NCBI GenBank assembly: GCA_010909165.1
Contig: VJWM01000223.1
Location: 186,001-250,000, forward strand
Length of the DNA: 64,000 bases
DNA from: Anthoceros angustus
Lineage: Eukaryota > Streptophyta > Anthocerotopsida > Anthocerotales > Anthocerotaceae
Direction of reading: 5' to 3'
Shown: piece by piece, positions 50,010 through 62,240 of the stretch
Position numbering within the stretch: position 1 is the first letter of the stretch
How the letters are laid out: each line of letters starts with the position of its first letter
The notes under the pieces: generated by a model
Told to the model about the DNA's origin: nothing
The model's database searches: none
The model's input: the letters and a program-made list of their open reading frames with translations, nothing else
Position numbers and translations under genes: made by a program

Positions 50010-50249
50010 GCTCTGTTACCATGAAACTTTGTGAGCGGAAGCTCGTTGAATTGCAAAAAGGAACAAAGCAATTAATTAAAAGTTGAATACAAAATTGTTT
50101 TAAGTACTCCATGTGGGCAGGTGTAACCATTCACCACTAACCAAGATATTAAATAACAAAATAATAACTGGTAGGTTAATAACAACCTTCCACATTCTAA
50201 CAGAGGTGACCCTGGAATTGCTCTCAAAGTAGGATGGAAATGCTGCGAT

Positions 50250-51500
50250 TAACTTACCGCAAAAATGCCTCCTCCACTACTATGGGGCAAACCCCGGGGG
50301 TGGGCTTCTCCATGGCCAACAAGCGACTGGCTTCCAACACTTGAGCAATCCGCAAGGGGGTCTCCCCTCTTGCCACCGTAGCCAAAAGAAACAACTCCGA
50401 GATCCCGCTAGAGGGATCCTCGGGGGTAAAGTAATCTTGGAGATGGTCATAGACCATCCCCGTGAACTCCGTGGAAAGGCGGCGAGATAAGGCCCAGGAG
50501 CGGCCCTATCCAAACAAAAAGGCTCCTCGGTAAAGTAGTCCCTAATGTCTGGCAAAATGGGATCGCCCGACGTCGGATGGAGGGAGTGAAGGGCGCTAAT
50601 AGTCTCCTATGAAGCTGGCACCTCTAGCTCCGGTCGGAGAGCCCGAGCATACTCCCCTGAGGAGTATGCTCGGGCCAGTGCGACCAAGCAAAAAACACGA
50701 CTTAAGACGCACCCTCCCAAGGTCCAGACAAACCCCATCCACCTTAGCGGAGTCTAACCGAGACGTCACTGCGCACCCACACTGTTCTTGTAGAGCCTCC
50801 CAGTCCCCAGCACAAAAATCGCACAGGTGGAAGGTGACCTCTTGGGGGCCTGAAAAACCGCCACGAGAGCGCCTAAGACACTACTTGAGGAGGAAAAGAA
50901 ACAATGGCCAGGCAGCCTTGTCCTGGAGATCTTGCGTGAGACGCTCCAAAGGGAGCCGATAGGCAAGACAGACGTCATCTTGAAGGCACCTCGGGAGGCG
51001 CTAAAATAGGCGAGGTGCGGAAAAAGAGGTGTTGTAGAGAGCCAAAAGGTGATCAGGTTGTCTGTGAAGTCACTGCAAGAACCCTGAAGGAGGTCCTGAG
51101 TGAGAATTTGGGCTTGGAACCGAGGGAGCAACGACAGAAGAAAAAGCCAGCCGATATTGAGCCTCCACGTTCTTTGGTCGAAGTCCTTGGGAACTAAGCC
51201 GATGTGGTTCCTAACCCCCCGAGTTGTGAAAAATTTTCCACAGACATGGCAAAGGGTATCCCGGGTGGAGGTCGAAAAAGAAGGCCCCATGGCAGAGAAT
51301 ACCCTAAAAGAGAACCCACCCGACCGTCCCCGTCGTGGGCCCCACAAGACTTGTCCCCTCCAAAAAGTGAACCACCCGACTGTCCCTGTGGTGGGCCCCA
51401 CCAAACCTGTCCCTGTGGAGGGCTTCACCAGACTCATGGACACTGCCTGAGCTCACACAAGGTGACGCTGGCTGCACCTGCACATCAACTCCGCGACAAC
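50250..51500 (-). mobile_element. Non-LTR element, front part of the reverse-transcriptase gene
   Basis: On the reverse strand a C2H2-like finger (CHVCGKFFTTRGVRNH, about 51240) is followed by a long broken frame. Near 50455-50254 comes GMVYDHLQDYF ... GETPLRIAQVLEASRLLAME, then KPTPGVCPIVV. The last stretch matches the reverse-transcriptase palm entry of a plant/algal non-LTR family (pattern ...ASRLIALDK..GVRPI.VGE...). The fragment stops where the polymerase core should continue. The tail seen at 57490-58690 and 2165-2530 is probably from the same family. Frameshifts and stops are present, so it is not functional. Confidence 0.6.
51310..51425. repeat. About 55-bp direct repeat, two copies
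   Basis: Two units contain CACCCGAC(C/T)GTCCC followed by GTGGGCCCCACCAAACC-like sequence. They lie at the 5' edge of the non-LTR fragment and could be its leader or promoter repeats. Confidence 0.6.
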
Positions 51501-51539
51501 AAATTTTAAGCCTCTCGGCCCAAGTCCGGCCACACGACA

Positions 51540-51840
51540 ACGGCTTGTGCCTGTGGCCTAACTCACGGGCCCAGTTAACGCCATCGGCCATAAGCCGCGG
51601 GCCCGCCTATGCCGCCACGCCTCAAGGCGCGCGCGCTCTAGTCGCCATGCGCCGAGGGCCACTATGCGTGCTCGCCAACGCCACCGCCAGTCCCTACATC
51701 TTGCGGCGCAGACTCCAGGCCGCGGCGGCCGGCTCGCCCTCGCACCGCCTCGCCAACCGCCACCATGCCGCCACGACCATCGCACCGCTCCTTGCTTCTC
51801 CTTGCTTCGATGTCACATCACCAGCTATACAAATCTGATA
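51540..51840. other. GC-rich island without a recognised gene
   Basis: Very GC-rich, with Arg/Ala-rich frames on both strands (for example 51558-51785 reverse) but no domain. It could be a CpG-rich transposon leader. 51841-52526 contains nothing I recognise. Confidence 0.4.
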
Positions 51841-52526
51841 AAGACAAGGAAATGGGAAGTGAAAGTTCTCGGAAGCTGCTTACGAAGCTTCGCTCGGCTG
51901 TCAGGTCGAAATGTTGTTACGATAATGGGTGCACTGGTTGGCTGTCGGGAAGGCAAGCTCCTTCCCTGAGGGAGGTCTTATCGCCTTTGACGGCACATAT
52001 GGACTGTCGCCTTTCGATTGCACAATTCGGCTGGATTGCATCTCTTGAAATATCTCGTCTGAAATTTTAAACACGTAAACCTGGAATTATTGCAGAAAGC
52101 GCGAGTCCTTAGCCAACCCTAAGGGTTCCAAGCGACCGAGAACGACAGAGGCACGCCTGGCAGGCGTTTCTGGGGAGGTACTGCATCTCCAAAGACCTAC
52201 TCCAAAGAGGACCCGCATCTCCCAAAATCATCTCAGATTCGCAACAGATTGTCAAAAGTGAATCCTGGATAATCAATCCAGTCTGCCAATCAAAATAGAT
52301 GATACAACAGCCCAATCCCGGCCGATGCAGTTCCTGAGGCTCTCAGATCCCCATAGCCTATCGACAGTGTCAGCAAGACACCAGCAACAAGTATCTGGTG
52401 TGACGTAACTTGTCAAGGAACGAAGTGGGTTTCGGCCGGAGTGGATTTCTGCCGGTTACGAAGTCTGACTGCCATGGGATCCGAGATGTGCGATCGACCC
52501 ACCGAAAATAAGTGCTTTAACAACTG

Positions 52527-55500
52527 TCAAAACTTGAAATCTTTTTGCTTCTTGGCCTTCCCTTCCTTCTCTTGAGCTTTTCTCTTTCGTTTCTTCTCAA
52601 CCTACCGGAGTACAAGCAGAGCGTCAAATAAATAATCTCAGCTTCGGCGTGTCCAAAATATTCGACCACAAAAGAACCATGTACAATACCTCAGCAACCA
52701 TGTCACTGAAATCTTCTGGCTGGGCACTCCGTTTCTCCTCTTCCCGAGCTTCCTCAAACCTGTGAGACCAGTCTTAAGGCTCCTTGGTGCTCAGGAAAAG
52801 AGTGCATCAATGTTGGCAAAAAACAACAGAATTCTTACTTGGCAGCAAGCGCAACATCATCTAGCCCTTCCAGTTCCTCGGGCCTGAGTGTAATGTCGAC
52901 CTTATCTGTTCTCTGACTCTTCAGCAAGTCAACCTGGTAACAAACAAGGTGATTATTGAAAACAGATCCAGGCAAACCCGGGAAGCAATCACCGTCGCAA
53001 GAGGTAAAATACCTTCTTAACTCCGGGTTTATCTGCTGCTGGAATAACATACCTAGGGAAGTACCACAACAATCAACAATGATCAGAAAACGTCACTGAC
53101 TACGCTTGCAATCATGAATGTTAACAGCATTGAAGGTTCTGAGAATCAGTACGTATGAGATACACCCATCAACGCTCCTGGTGCCACCCGCTCTTCTTTC
53201 TCTTCCAAAACCTACAGATGTGAGAAAACGACAGTAATCAGAAAGAAAGTGGACAACAGGAGTCACGGCGCCTGATGACTATTCTGTTCAACTTACGTGA
53301 TACAACTGCTTATCAGTTTCTTTTCTTTGGGATTTGCGGAGATCAATAACATCTGGGGTCTCCACTCCAGTGGGTGTCCTGCAAAGACAACCAAATATTC
53401 AAATGTGACTTGAATGAACATATGCAGCTACCCAAAACAAGGAATATACATCACAATACACAAAGGAAACCATACGTTGACAAGCTATCAGCGACTGAAG
53501 CAACACCAGCTTGTAGCTCTGCTTCATCCATCTCTTCCTCCTCCTCTTCCTCCTCTTCCTCCTCCTCCTCCTCCTCTTCCAGATCACCCCAGTGCTTTGA
53601 CCGGTCCACAGGTTCTTCCTGCAAATTAGAACAACTTGATTAAGTTACAAGAGATCAGGCAATCATATACAAGATAACTACTGAACATTCACACTTACAT
53701 CAAAGAGATCTGGTTCTTGCCGGTGAACACCAAACACATCACCATAAAGGGGCCGTCCATACTGCCCTTGTCATTGACAATCCCGGGTCAGTTTGCATCA
53801 AACATAGCATTTATTAAGCTGGCTTGACACTCAACGATATGTGCATTACCTCATCAACAGGAGGCTTTCCCCACCCTCCAGGATGGTAACCAAACATAGC
53901 ATTCTCTGGTATAGGAGCATTTAAACCTGGTATCTTAAGGTGTGGATATGAAGGAGGAGGACCATAGCGCTGCAAAACATATCCAATCCCAACTATGAGA
54001 TAAAGATCCTTGCAGTGAAGCATCGGAATCATATGCTTCCGCTCAAGAAACAATAGTGCTCAAAAGATGCTTACTTGCATGTTTATCAGCCAAGGGGGTG
54101 GAGATCCATCTGGCATGCCTAATGCATCCTTCAATTCATGTGACAGATGCCCAGGTTTCATCTCTCGCAACTTGACCTACACACCACCTCAAGAGTTATG
54201 TAAAAAGATGCGCAAGTCAATAACACAACATAACACTAGCTTGTGCAAACATTTTAGAAGCTGAAGTCAAACCAACCTCAAACTCCTTGCCCTCATGATA
54301 TAGGTCTCCATGAGAGGTCAATTTGGGTTTGGTTTGATATTTGAAGAATGCATCATGCAGAACCTGAAAAAGGCAACATAACCAAGGGGAGAGTGTTAGT
54401 GATAAAATGGCTCACACAAACCATGCTGCAAACACACACATGCAAGCACCAGCAAAGCTAGCTCCCAAAGGGCGAAGGAACACACCTGATAGTCAATGTC
54501 CATCTTCCCCATCTTCGGCTGCATCTTCTCCCTTTGCTTCTGTTTTAGTTTCTTGCTATCCTCTTTGTCAATGTACGCCTGACACCCAGAAACGGTTACC
54601 AAGTGAATATAAGAAGCAGAATTTTCATGTCCCACTCACCAGCTTGTAATACAAGCGACAGATTACTGAAGCAAAGGGCAGTAACGCACCTGTCTTATTT
54701 TCTCAATGCCAGTTGCAGCAATGAAGTCGGGTAGTTGAAATGGCTGTTTCTCTATACCACGCTTTCCCTGCAGTCACAACCATGCACAAGGAAGTCAGCA
54801 CAGCATTTTGGCTTTTCAATTGCACTGACCACTGATACCTAAAGTCCTCCTAGCAACAGGAATTAAATGCTCATATTATGATGACTTCACCAACAGCCGA
54901 GCACACTAGAGTTGCAACGCCCAACAAGTCTGCACTGCGAGGACCAATAGCTCCAAGTCAGAGCACAAAAGAGAAAGTTGGGGTGCCTCATGCTTGCCAC
55001 AATGTGTAGGCAGACGACACTAGGGTGGAAGATACTAGGGAATCGGATTGAGCTACAAGGATTTGGATCAGCGACACAACCCCCCTCACGCCTGAAATAA
55101 AGTCCATCAAGGTGGTCGCTATTTTCAAAATTCAGGGATGAACCAACCCCAATCTCAGTGCACAACCCTGGACTCATCTCATACAATCAAACAAAAGACA
55201 GTCTCCACTCCGCCTGTGGCCACCTACATACCAGTCCTCCTTGCCAGTCAGAAACGGCGATGAACCGCACCCTGCATCCACCACGTGAAGCAAATAAGAG
55301 GCATGACACCTAAGCCACTAGCAGCCCCCTCTTTGCACTCAAATGCAAGACCCACATGCAGTGAGGTCATCCACCTCCTTTAGGTATGACTCCTGGACAC
55401 ATAGCCACAGACCAGGACATGAGGTGAAAGTAATCACCTGTAAAAACTTCCGCTTTTGACACCAATGCCTTGGTACAGGAACAGTATTCCGATATGCCTT

Positions 55501-56525
55501 TAAGAAAACAAGCAGGCGCGGATCTGCAGCTGTGGCATCCCAAACCTGCAAAGAATGAGCTAAACCTTTTAGGACAAAACTGTGTTCCAGAGCACCATCC
55601 ACATATGGAGCTAACCAGCCGATCAAGAGATAGTAATAAACAATTACCTCTACAACATCTGGCTTCAGGCATTGCTGCTTGAGTTCAGCAATCTTCATTC
55701 TCCGCTGAAGCTGCAGATAAGAGCAAAGTCCAAAGAGACCAGAAAGACTTAGCAACTTATTTTAACTAAGCTACCATAGAACAGCAGTTGTCCAAGCGCT
55801 GCACAGCCAAGGAGGAACGAGCAGACAACCTTCTTCTGTTTGTTAGATAGACCCTTCGGATTTGATTTGTTGCCCTGGTCATCCTCATCGTCATCGCTGT
55901 CTGCAGACGCTTTTTTCACATCTTGTGCTTGAGTGACCTCGTTCTTCAGCTCATCATCCTGAAAGAAATGTGAAATTTTGAAATCTATCATAACCGTCAG
56001 CAGAATGTTCCAGATGTGACCAGACAGTCTAAAATTTAAGACGCACCTTCAAAGAGACAGGAAACATCTCCTCAGCTACAGAAAATTTTTCAAAAACCCG
56101 GAAGAAGTCCTGAACTGCGGGGTTTATGTTCCCGGAATCGTCTGCGAGGTCTGGCTTCTCGGACACGTACTCCACCACAACTTTCTCAACTGGCTGCAAA
56201 GAGTATTGCGGACTTGTAAGAGACTGAATGACAAGCACCCAATCTTTTGAAGTCAAAGTTATGGAATGGTGTGCAGCAACGCGGGCCTGCACTTTACAAA
56301 ATCACTCGCAAGTAGGGCGGGGTGAACACAAACCTCTTTGACTGTCTCTTCCGCATCACTCTCGCCCCCGTCATCTGCACCATTTTCAGTAGTGTGATTG
56401 GCTTCAGTGCCTTTCCCTTTCTTTTTTTGCTTCCTGCGTCTGCGCCGTTTCTCTGCCTCCCGAGCCTTCTTGGATTCCGCAGTGACTCCATTTTCAACCG
56501 GCGGTACTGCTACCTCTTCTCCCAT
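52527..56525 (-). CDS. SF3B2: Splicing factor 3B subunit 2 (SF3B2 / SAP145)
   Basis: Part of the U2 snRNP SF3b complex that secures the branch site. About 18 reverse-strand exons run from MGEEVAVPPVENG (56525) to a basic tail ending KKQKDFKF and stop (52527). In order: a Lys/Arg-rich N-terminus; VEYVSEKPDLADDS; QDFFRVFEKFS; an acidic stretch; MKIAELKQQCLKPDVVEV; VWDATAADPRLLVFLKAYRN, TVPVPRHWCQKRKFLQ and GIEKQPFQLPDFIAATGIEK (the DUF382 region); IDYQVLHDAFFKYQTKP; the PSP domain (MKPGHLSHELKDALGM, GSPPPWLINMQRYGPPPSYP, LKIPGLNAPIP); YHPGGWGKPP; YGRPLYGDVFG; a Glu run coded by a CTC repeat (53530-53580); TPTGVETPDVIDLRK; and VDITLRPEELEGLDDVALA. Length near 550 residues matches the shorter plant form. 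One intron (about 54770-55440) is longer than the rest. Confidence 0.95.
53530..53580. repeat. CTC/TCC microsatellite coding for polyglutamate in SF3B2
   Basis: The repeat encodes about 15 Glu between GDLEEE and MDEAEL in SF3B2. It keeps frame. An acidic stretch at this place is typical of the protein, so only its length is likely to vary. Confidence 0.8.
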
Positions 56526-57220
56526 GTCAGACCGAAGGATAGTGAGCTTGACGCAGGGAGTGCGCTTCAAGGAACCAAGTAACAGTGGCCCTAACTTCTT
56601 ATAAACCCTACAACGCTAACAGTGCACGATTACAGCTAAGCAAACGGATATCCCCGCAGTCCACGACTCGATATCTTTATCAACGGATCGTAATTAGGTG
56701 CCAACAGACCAATGTATGCACATATGAAGGAGGAGATGGGTGAAGGATGGATCGTCTATTTCTGAACCCGAGTAAGAGCAAATGGCTCCTCGACGGATGT
56801 GCCGTCCTGGGAGGCACGGGTACAAACATGGAAAGACGTTTTATGCGCTAACTTTTTCTTTGCAGGACAAAGGAAAACGGTGTCGTCACAAGGGTATCGA
56901 AGAGAGGCAAGCATAGAAGTGGGAAGGACAAACGTGAGAGCAAAAAGAGAATCCGGTCTTGCCTTGCGGCGCATTGATAGCCCTTATGGAAGCGTGAACC
57001 AATTCTTTTTTTAATAAATTTGTATGGATAAACAATGATTTTAAAAAAAGGCTCCAAATTAGGCTCTTTCCAACCCTTGTGGAGCCCATTTGGTTGGCAT
57101 GGACCTCCCCATAATACTATTCCTTCACCTACAATTCCATGAAAGCGTCTATAATATAAGTATTATATTCATAAAATAATATATATATTAATATCTAAAT
57201 AGTATTGTAAATCCTTCAGA
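56526..57220. other. SF3B2 upstream region
   Basis: The probable 5' region of SF3B2, then AT-rich DNA. A reverse-strand open frame at 56756-56974 has no domain. No other feature is seen. Confidence 0.45.
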
Positions 57221-57224
57221 CGTA

Positions 57225-57490
57225 AATTTTTCAAGTTGTAATCTAATTTGTAAATTGTGTTGTAAAGCCAACGATTCGCAAATTTTTAAGGTTGTAAATG
57301 GCCTTGTAAACTAGGTTGTAAACTAGGTTGTAAAGCATGTTTGGATTATGTTGTAAAGCAGGTTATATATTAGACTGTAAAGTAGATTGTAAAGCAGGTT
57401 GTAAAGCAAATTGTGGATTAGGTTGTATAGCAGGTTGTAGATTAGGTTATAAATGGCCTTGTAAAATAGGTTGTAACATGCATTGTAAAA
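57225..57490 (+). repeat. GTTGTAAA minisatellite, left block
   Basis: About fifteen loosely spaced GTTGTAAA or CTTGTAAA motifs at 10-20 bp intervals (for example AGGTTGTAAACTAGGTTGTA). It continues on the far side of the reverse-transcriptase fragment at 58710-59095. Confidence 0.85.
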
Positions 57491-58695
57491 AAATATCGAT
57501 TACGTTTTCTTGAGGGAAAAAATGATGGGGAAAAACCCATCCAGTAGGGTACAGTGAAGGTGGACCCTGGGGGTCAAGGTGAAAAGGAGTGGTTAAGCTC
57601 TTTACCTAAAGTTACCTACTGCTCTTAGAACATCATTTGCAGGAAGAACAAATGGCCTGTAAACTACGGAGGAAAAGGAAGAAGCGTCAGCTATCGTCGC
57701 CGACTTGTAAAGGATTGCCGTCGAGAGGGCCCTTTGGAGGGCAATGAAGATTGGCTGTCTGAAATAAGCTGTGAAAAATAAGAAAGGGCCAACTCCGCGC
57801 CATGCCTACGGGCGTGGTTGGATTTGGCACAAGACATGAGAAATTTATCTAAGTCCGCAGCCATTTGCCCTTACGTTTCGAGTGCGAGCGGAATAAATAA
57901 GTGGCCCGCTTGCATCCCGCTATACTTTCTGACCTTGAGAGCTACAGTAGTCGCGGTAGCCCAACCACAACAGTTAGTGATAACCTGAGCGGAGATGGTG
58001 TCTCAAGCAAGGTCACTAGCTACTACGTCCGCCACTGAAACCTGGTCACTACGGACAAAGTACAAGTCAGCCTTGATTGAATGACCTATTCGAAGAATGT
58101 AGCCTCGCTCCCTCCAGGCCATGTAGCCGCTTTCGCGAGCTATGGCAAACATGACATCGTGGATAGAGTCATGGATGGCAATGCGATGACCTCCATAGGG
58201 ACAACGAGCCAGGTGTACCCTAGAGTCATCGAGGGCAGAGCCGCACTTGCAGGTAAGGAGGGAAGACGCCACAAGCTGAAGTAGGCCAAGACACAATCGT
58301 ATCGTAGCGGTGAAGGTGGTTGGTACGATGACAAAATCCCATATACATGGACAAGCCAGAAGCCAAGTGACTGTGCCCTTACTAGAACAAGAGCGAAGAC
58401 GAGCCCACGAGGTCTTAGGGATGGAGGGGTCTAAGAGGACGGATTGGAAGGCTTGGCCGAGTTGCTTCTCAAGCAACAACCCCTGCAACCCCTTGAAACC
58501 ATCGGAGCTGAACTTCGAGAAAGGAGGAAATTTCCGCCGAGAATCCGCCAGAAGCATTTCTTTACACTGCCTCAAGGAAATTTGGAGAGGGAAGGTGTCC
58601 TCCTCCACACTAGACACAAGATCCTCCAGAAAGGGCCTATCGTAGAGGATGAAGCGAGAGGCCAAAGCAGGAGCTGATAGGGCCCAGCTGCCTAA
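57490..58695 (-). mobile_element. Non-LTR reverse transcriptase, C-terminal fragment
   Basis: The reverse-strand open frame (about 58690 down to 58003, with a stop after ADVVASDLA) has a zinc-finger-like CKCGSALDDSRVHLARC, then HDSIHDVMFAIARESGYMAW. This is the C-terminal region of a plant/algal reverse-transcriptase family. Beyond the stop, readable pieces continue (ALKVRKYSGMQAGHLFIPLA, then MAADLDKFLMSCAKSNHARR) and end with the same untranslated tail seen at 2165-2530 in the opposite orientation. It is 5'-truncated, as is usual for non-LTR insertions, and interrupted by stops. The open frame upstream of about 58690 is repeat DNA, not part of the protein. Confidence 0.7.
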
Positions 58696-58709
58696 GGTAC
58701 ATACAATGG

Positions 58710-59095
58710 AAATAAGGTTGTACTCTATGTTGAAAAATAAGAGTGTATGTAGGTTGTAAATGCGATTGTAAAATACCTTGTAAATAAACCCGCTTTTACA
58801 ATGGTTATGCAGTTTAATTTTCAATAGTTAATTTATCAAACTACAACCTCTCATTAACAACCTACTTTACAACCTAGATTACAAGCCAACTATGTACAAA
58901 AGGCATTGTTTCTTAAGTTGTAAACTTGCTACCTAGATATCTTACCCCTCGAGTGCTAATGTGGCCACCACATCAACAATTTTACAGCCTCATTAACCTG
59001 TTAATCTATGAACGTGTAAATGTATGTATTTACAACGTGAGGTTACAAATTACGTTGTAAAATAAAATGTAAAAAAATTGTAATTCTTGTAGTGA
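58710..59095. repeat. GTTGTAAA minisatellite, right block with inverted part
   Basis: Forward motifs (AGGTTGTAAATGCGATTGTA) at 58730-58790 are followed by inverted ones (ACTACAACCTC, TACTTTACAACCTAGATTAC) at about 58840-58890, then mixed motifs to 59095. Together with the left block they enclose the reverse-transcriptase fragment. Confidence 0.75.
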
Positions 59096-59238
59096 ATGTT
59101 TGATCCTCGTGTCATAGCGCCCGCTTGCAATAATTTGGTATTTGTAATAAAACGTGTTTTGTTGGAGAGTGCATCGCTTCATTTCAAAAAATGGGAAATC
59201 CAAAAAGTGGGAGAATGTGACATCTCTTTGAAAGTGAT

Positions 59239-59383
59239 TGATTGCCATGGCCATTAGTTTAGGAATTTTAGTCCAATTTTGTACTAATTCAAAAACTTGA
59301 CAATTACCTGTGATTGCCATGGCCATTAGTTTAGGAATTTTAGTCCAATTTTGTACTAATTCAAAAACTTTGACAATTACCTT
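59239..59383. repeat. 72-bp tandem repeat, two copies
   Basis: Units at 59239 and 59311 start TGATTGCCATGGCCATTAG and are nearly identical, differing by a single T in an ACTTTGACAA stretch. The rest of 59096-59905 shows nothing else. Confidence 0.9.
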
Positions 59384-59900
59384 AATAATAGCAAGGGAAA
59401 AAACTCTGACCATTGAATGCCCCAACACTCATATGATAGCTCTGTGTTCAAAGGCGGTGATTGCATTTCAAACCTCTTAGAGGTGAAAAAGTCGAAGCTC
59501 CAAAGACGGAAATGCATTAGCCTTGAGCACGGAAATACGCATGACTCCGGTCGATAGTAGGACATATCGGGCTTGGCTAACAACTCTTTACCACAACATT
59601 TTTCTAGTCCCTCCACACTAACCTTACTTATGCCAAGTTGTAGTGAGGTAAGCGTGAGAAAATAATCTCTTACCACATATCATTTGGAATTCTACATTTA
59701 CCTCTGTTGGGTTCACCAATATGTTTATTTCTTCCACGGCCTAAACACCTTCCCATTTGCAAAATGTTTGCCTCTTCGTTTTCCTTTTTTGAACTAGTGC
59801 TACCTCCTCTGGCTTACCATCCTAATTTTGGACTCCCACTTTAGCCATAGACCTTATTCTGGACGAGATTGTGCCATCGTTCAAAGCTATTGTGGACTAG

Positions 59901-59905
59901 CTGAG
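59901..59905. repeat. Target-site duplication, left (CTGAG)
   Basis: CTGAG immediately before the left LTR. The same five bases follow the right LTR at 63532-63536. Confidence 0.9.
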
Positions 59906-60140
59906 TGTTGTGACCTTGCACGCCGACTGCACTGGGAGCGTAGTTTAGGGCACGGTTCACATGTGTAGGTTTTTAATCACAACTAGAACGTGGTAGATGG
60001 TAATTACTGTACTTAACCTCAGCAGTTATTGGACCAGTTAGTTATGATGAGAGCAATTAATACTGCAATCAGTACATGTATAAATATGCCCCTTTCATCA
60101 ATGAAAATCATCCTTTCCTCAAGACTTGTGCCCCACTTTA
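59906..60140 (+). repeat. Left LTR of short copia element (235 bp)
   Basis: It starts TGTTGTGACC and ends CCCCACTTTA. A TATA-like TATAAATATGCCCC is at about 60085. By eye it matches the right LTR of the same length at all but about ten positions. The 3' end is TA rather than the usual CA; both LTRs share this. Confidence 0.93.
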
Positions 60141-60152
60141 TGGTATCAGAGC
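60141..60152 (+). other. tRNA-iMet primer-binding site
   Basis: TGGTATCAGAGC directly abuts the left LTR. This is the standard copia minus-strand primer site complementary to initiator tRNA-Met. Confidence 0.93.
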
Positions 60153-60805
60153 AGAGGAGTCGCGCCCCGTTTGGCTTCGCACACGCGCCTCGCGCTTGGC
60201 TCTCCACAGCCACCCGACATGGCGCGCACCCGGAGCAACGGCGGCAACCTTCAACGATCTCGAGTCTTCTACCATGCCTCGGCGCCGAGCTCCAGCTACG
60301 CCCCGAGCAGAAATTCTCCAAGAAGGATCGCTATCACGCAGCCCCGCTGCCCAAGACTAGTGGCCGGGCGCACCTGCACCTGCTGCGTAGACACCTTCGT
60401 CAGCCAATCAAGTCCTCCACCCGAGTTAGAGGCCCATCAAGAATTCATAGTGGCGATCCTACCGCTTGAGCGACCTCTCCGGTGTTCCGTAATCCCTCGA
60501 CCTCCTCAGGATTACCTTAAGAGTCGATTAGTGCTAATCAAATCGTAGATGGAGGCACTTCTTGTCGCTATCTCCAACCTGCTTGTACACACAAACAACG
60601 AATCGGATGCACTACGGGTAGGCGAATGCCTCATTTCGACCCACTAGGTCAGCATACAACCAAGTTGCTTGCTAAGAAACTCACCGTCTTGCAGTACCCA
60701 TGGCTCAAATTATAAATACAACCAAGGTAGAGTTTAGAGATCGAGACCGCGAGGCGACTCGACATCGGCGGATGTGCATCAACTGCTGCGGAGGAGCATG
60801 ACCTC

Positions 60806-61510
60806 ATGGGGATAGTCGATGCTGGCCGCCCAACCTTCCACCACATCCAATCCCCTACAACGATCGGGGTTGCAGCTTGGACCAAGAAGGACAAGCGTGC
60901 CCGTAGCATCCTGATTTCTTCCATTGACAAGAGTATGATGCACCACACAAGTGACCAAGCCACTTCCAATGCCATCTGGAGGACTTTCAAAGACATGTTT
61001 CAGGCCCAAAGCAGCATGTCCCTAATCAATGCAACAAGACAGTTTTATTCACTAAGAATGAAAGACTCGGATACGGTCGAACAACATGTGAATGTGTTCC
61101 GATCCCTCAGAGCAAAGCTAGCCTCAGGAGGCACCGTTATCTCCGAACATCAAGCCGCAGTGGCCCTTCTAACCTCTCTGCCACCTACATACAGGACATT
61201 TATTAGTCGCGAAATTGACGGTCGTCGGCACCCTTGCAGCGGCGGGCGGCAATCCACTTACACATTTACTGAGGTGGTTGCAGCTCTCCTTGAGGAGGAA
61301 TCCAGCAGATCCACGAGCCACAAGGTAGGTCCATCCAGCACTATTGCACTCTTCACATCAAGAGGACGCGGCGCCAGGAGAGGTGGCGGCCGCGGTAACT
61401 TTCAGGCACGAAGGCCCTCCACGCAGCCACCTTTCGGCAGCAACAAGCTATCCGTCCGCAGGACAAAGGCCCGTCTGGCGGTGCGCATTCACAGGCACTT
61501 GGCAGTGTAG
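60806..61510 (+). pseudogene. Copia gag remnant
   Basis: An open frame of about 234 residues with the copia gag pattern (IWRTFKDMFQAQSSMSLINA, VISEHQAAVALLTSLPPTYR and an Arg/Gly-rich nucleic-acid-binding end). The CCHC knuckle that should follow is shifted out of frame and partly lost (CAFTGTWQCRKK). The true start probably lies upstream, in a broken frame. Gag would package the element RNA in virus-like particles. This copy is unlikely to be complete. Confidence 0.75.
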
Positions 61511-62240
61511 AAAGAAGCTTGCTGGCGAACCTCGTCGCGAATCACCTCGCAAAGAATCACATTACACCAGCACGAAGTCAGCTTTCCCACCTTATGTCCT
61601 TGCTGTATGCTTAACACTCACAAGAACGGATGAAAATAGATGGTTCCTGGACTCTGGAGCAACTACGCATAATATCTGCAGCAGCAAAGAAGCTTTCGAA
61701 TCTTACCACGATTGACCTGCAAACCAGCATGTCCTCCTAGGAGACAGGCATGCGAGGCCTGGAAACGTCTCACTGCGGTGTCGAGCGAAAGCCTCCTCAT
61801 CACGGAGTGCACGTCCATGACAAAGAACCTTGATCGATCAAGCTAGCTCACGAACACCTAGTCATCACCTTTCGGGTAACCACCGCCTCATTCCGCAGTT
61901 GATGACCCATCTAAAACTATTCTTGCACATGGTCTCCCATACAATGATCTCTATCTCCTCAACATTCAATCAACTTCCCTGCTGGTAGAAGCTCAAAAGT
62001 CAGCCCCTAGGTCTCATCCGTCAGTTCCCTCCTCACAGCATCGGTGGCCACATGAGTGCACTATCGAATTCCTTATCCAACCTTATAATGTACAGAGACC
62101 CAATACCATCAAAGCTATCTTCAGATTTATACTGCGAAATCTGTTAATACACCAAACTGAACCAGCTACCATTCAATGATCCCTTACCTACGAGAGCCAA
62201 ATGCCTGCTTGAAGTCGTCCATTCAGACATCTGTGGCCCC

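Larger units (their letters stand above)
43699..50021 (-). mobile_element. Ty1/copia retrotransposon, decayed
   Basis: On the reverse strand the parts lie in copia order. A primer-binding-like site TGGTAACAGAGC is at 50021-50010. Gag starts at 48914 and runs to about 48030, with a CCHC knuckle CNWCQIPGHWERDC. A protease DSGAT motif is near 47970. The pre-integrase and integrase (HARLGHINKAKLS, LVHADIAG, LTDDYSRFTWTF, LRTDNGGEF, PQQNGVAERK) lie at 46610-46017. Then follow a linker (HVFGSPAFVFI, FLVGYSEESKAYKLYD), reverse transcriptase (45449-44389, with ALYVDDCVLLSN) and RNase H (STEAEYKALTDACKEAEW), ending at 43699. Gag, the linker and the polymerase frame contain stops and shifts, so it is dead. 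The possible 5' LTR is 50022 to about 50205. No matching 3' LTR was recognised. Confidence 0.85.
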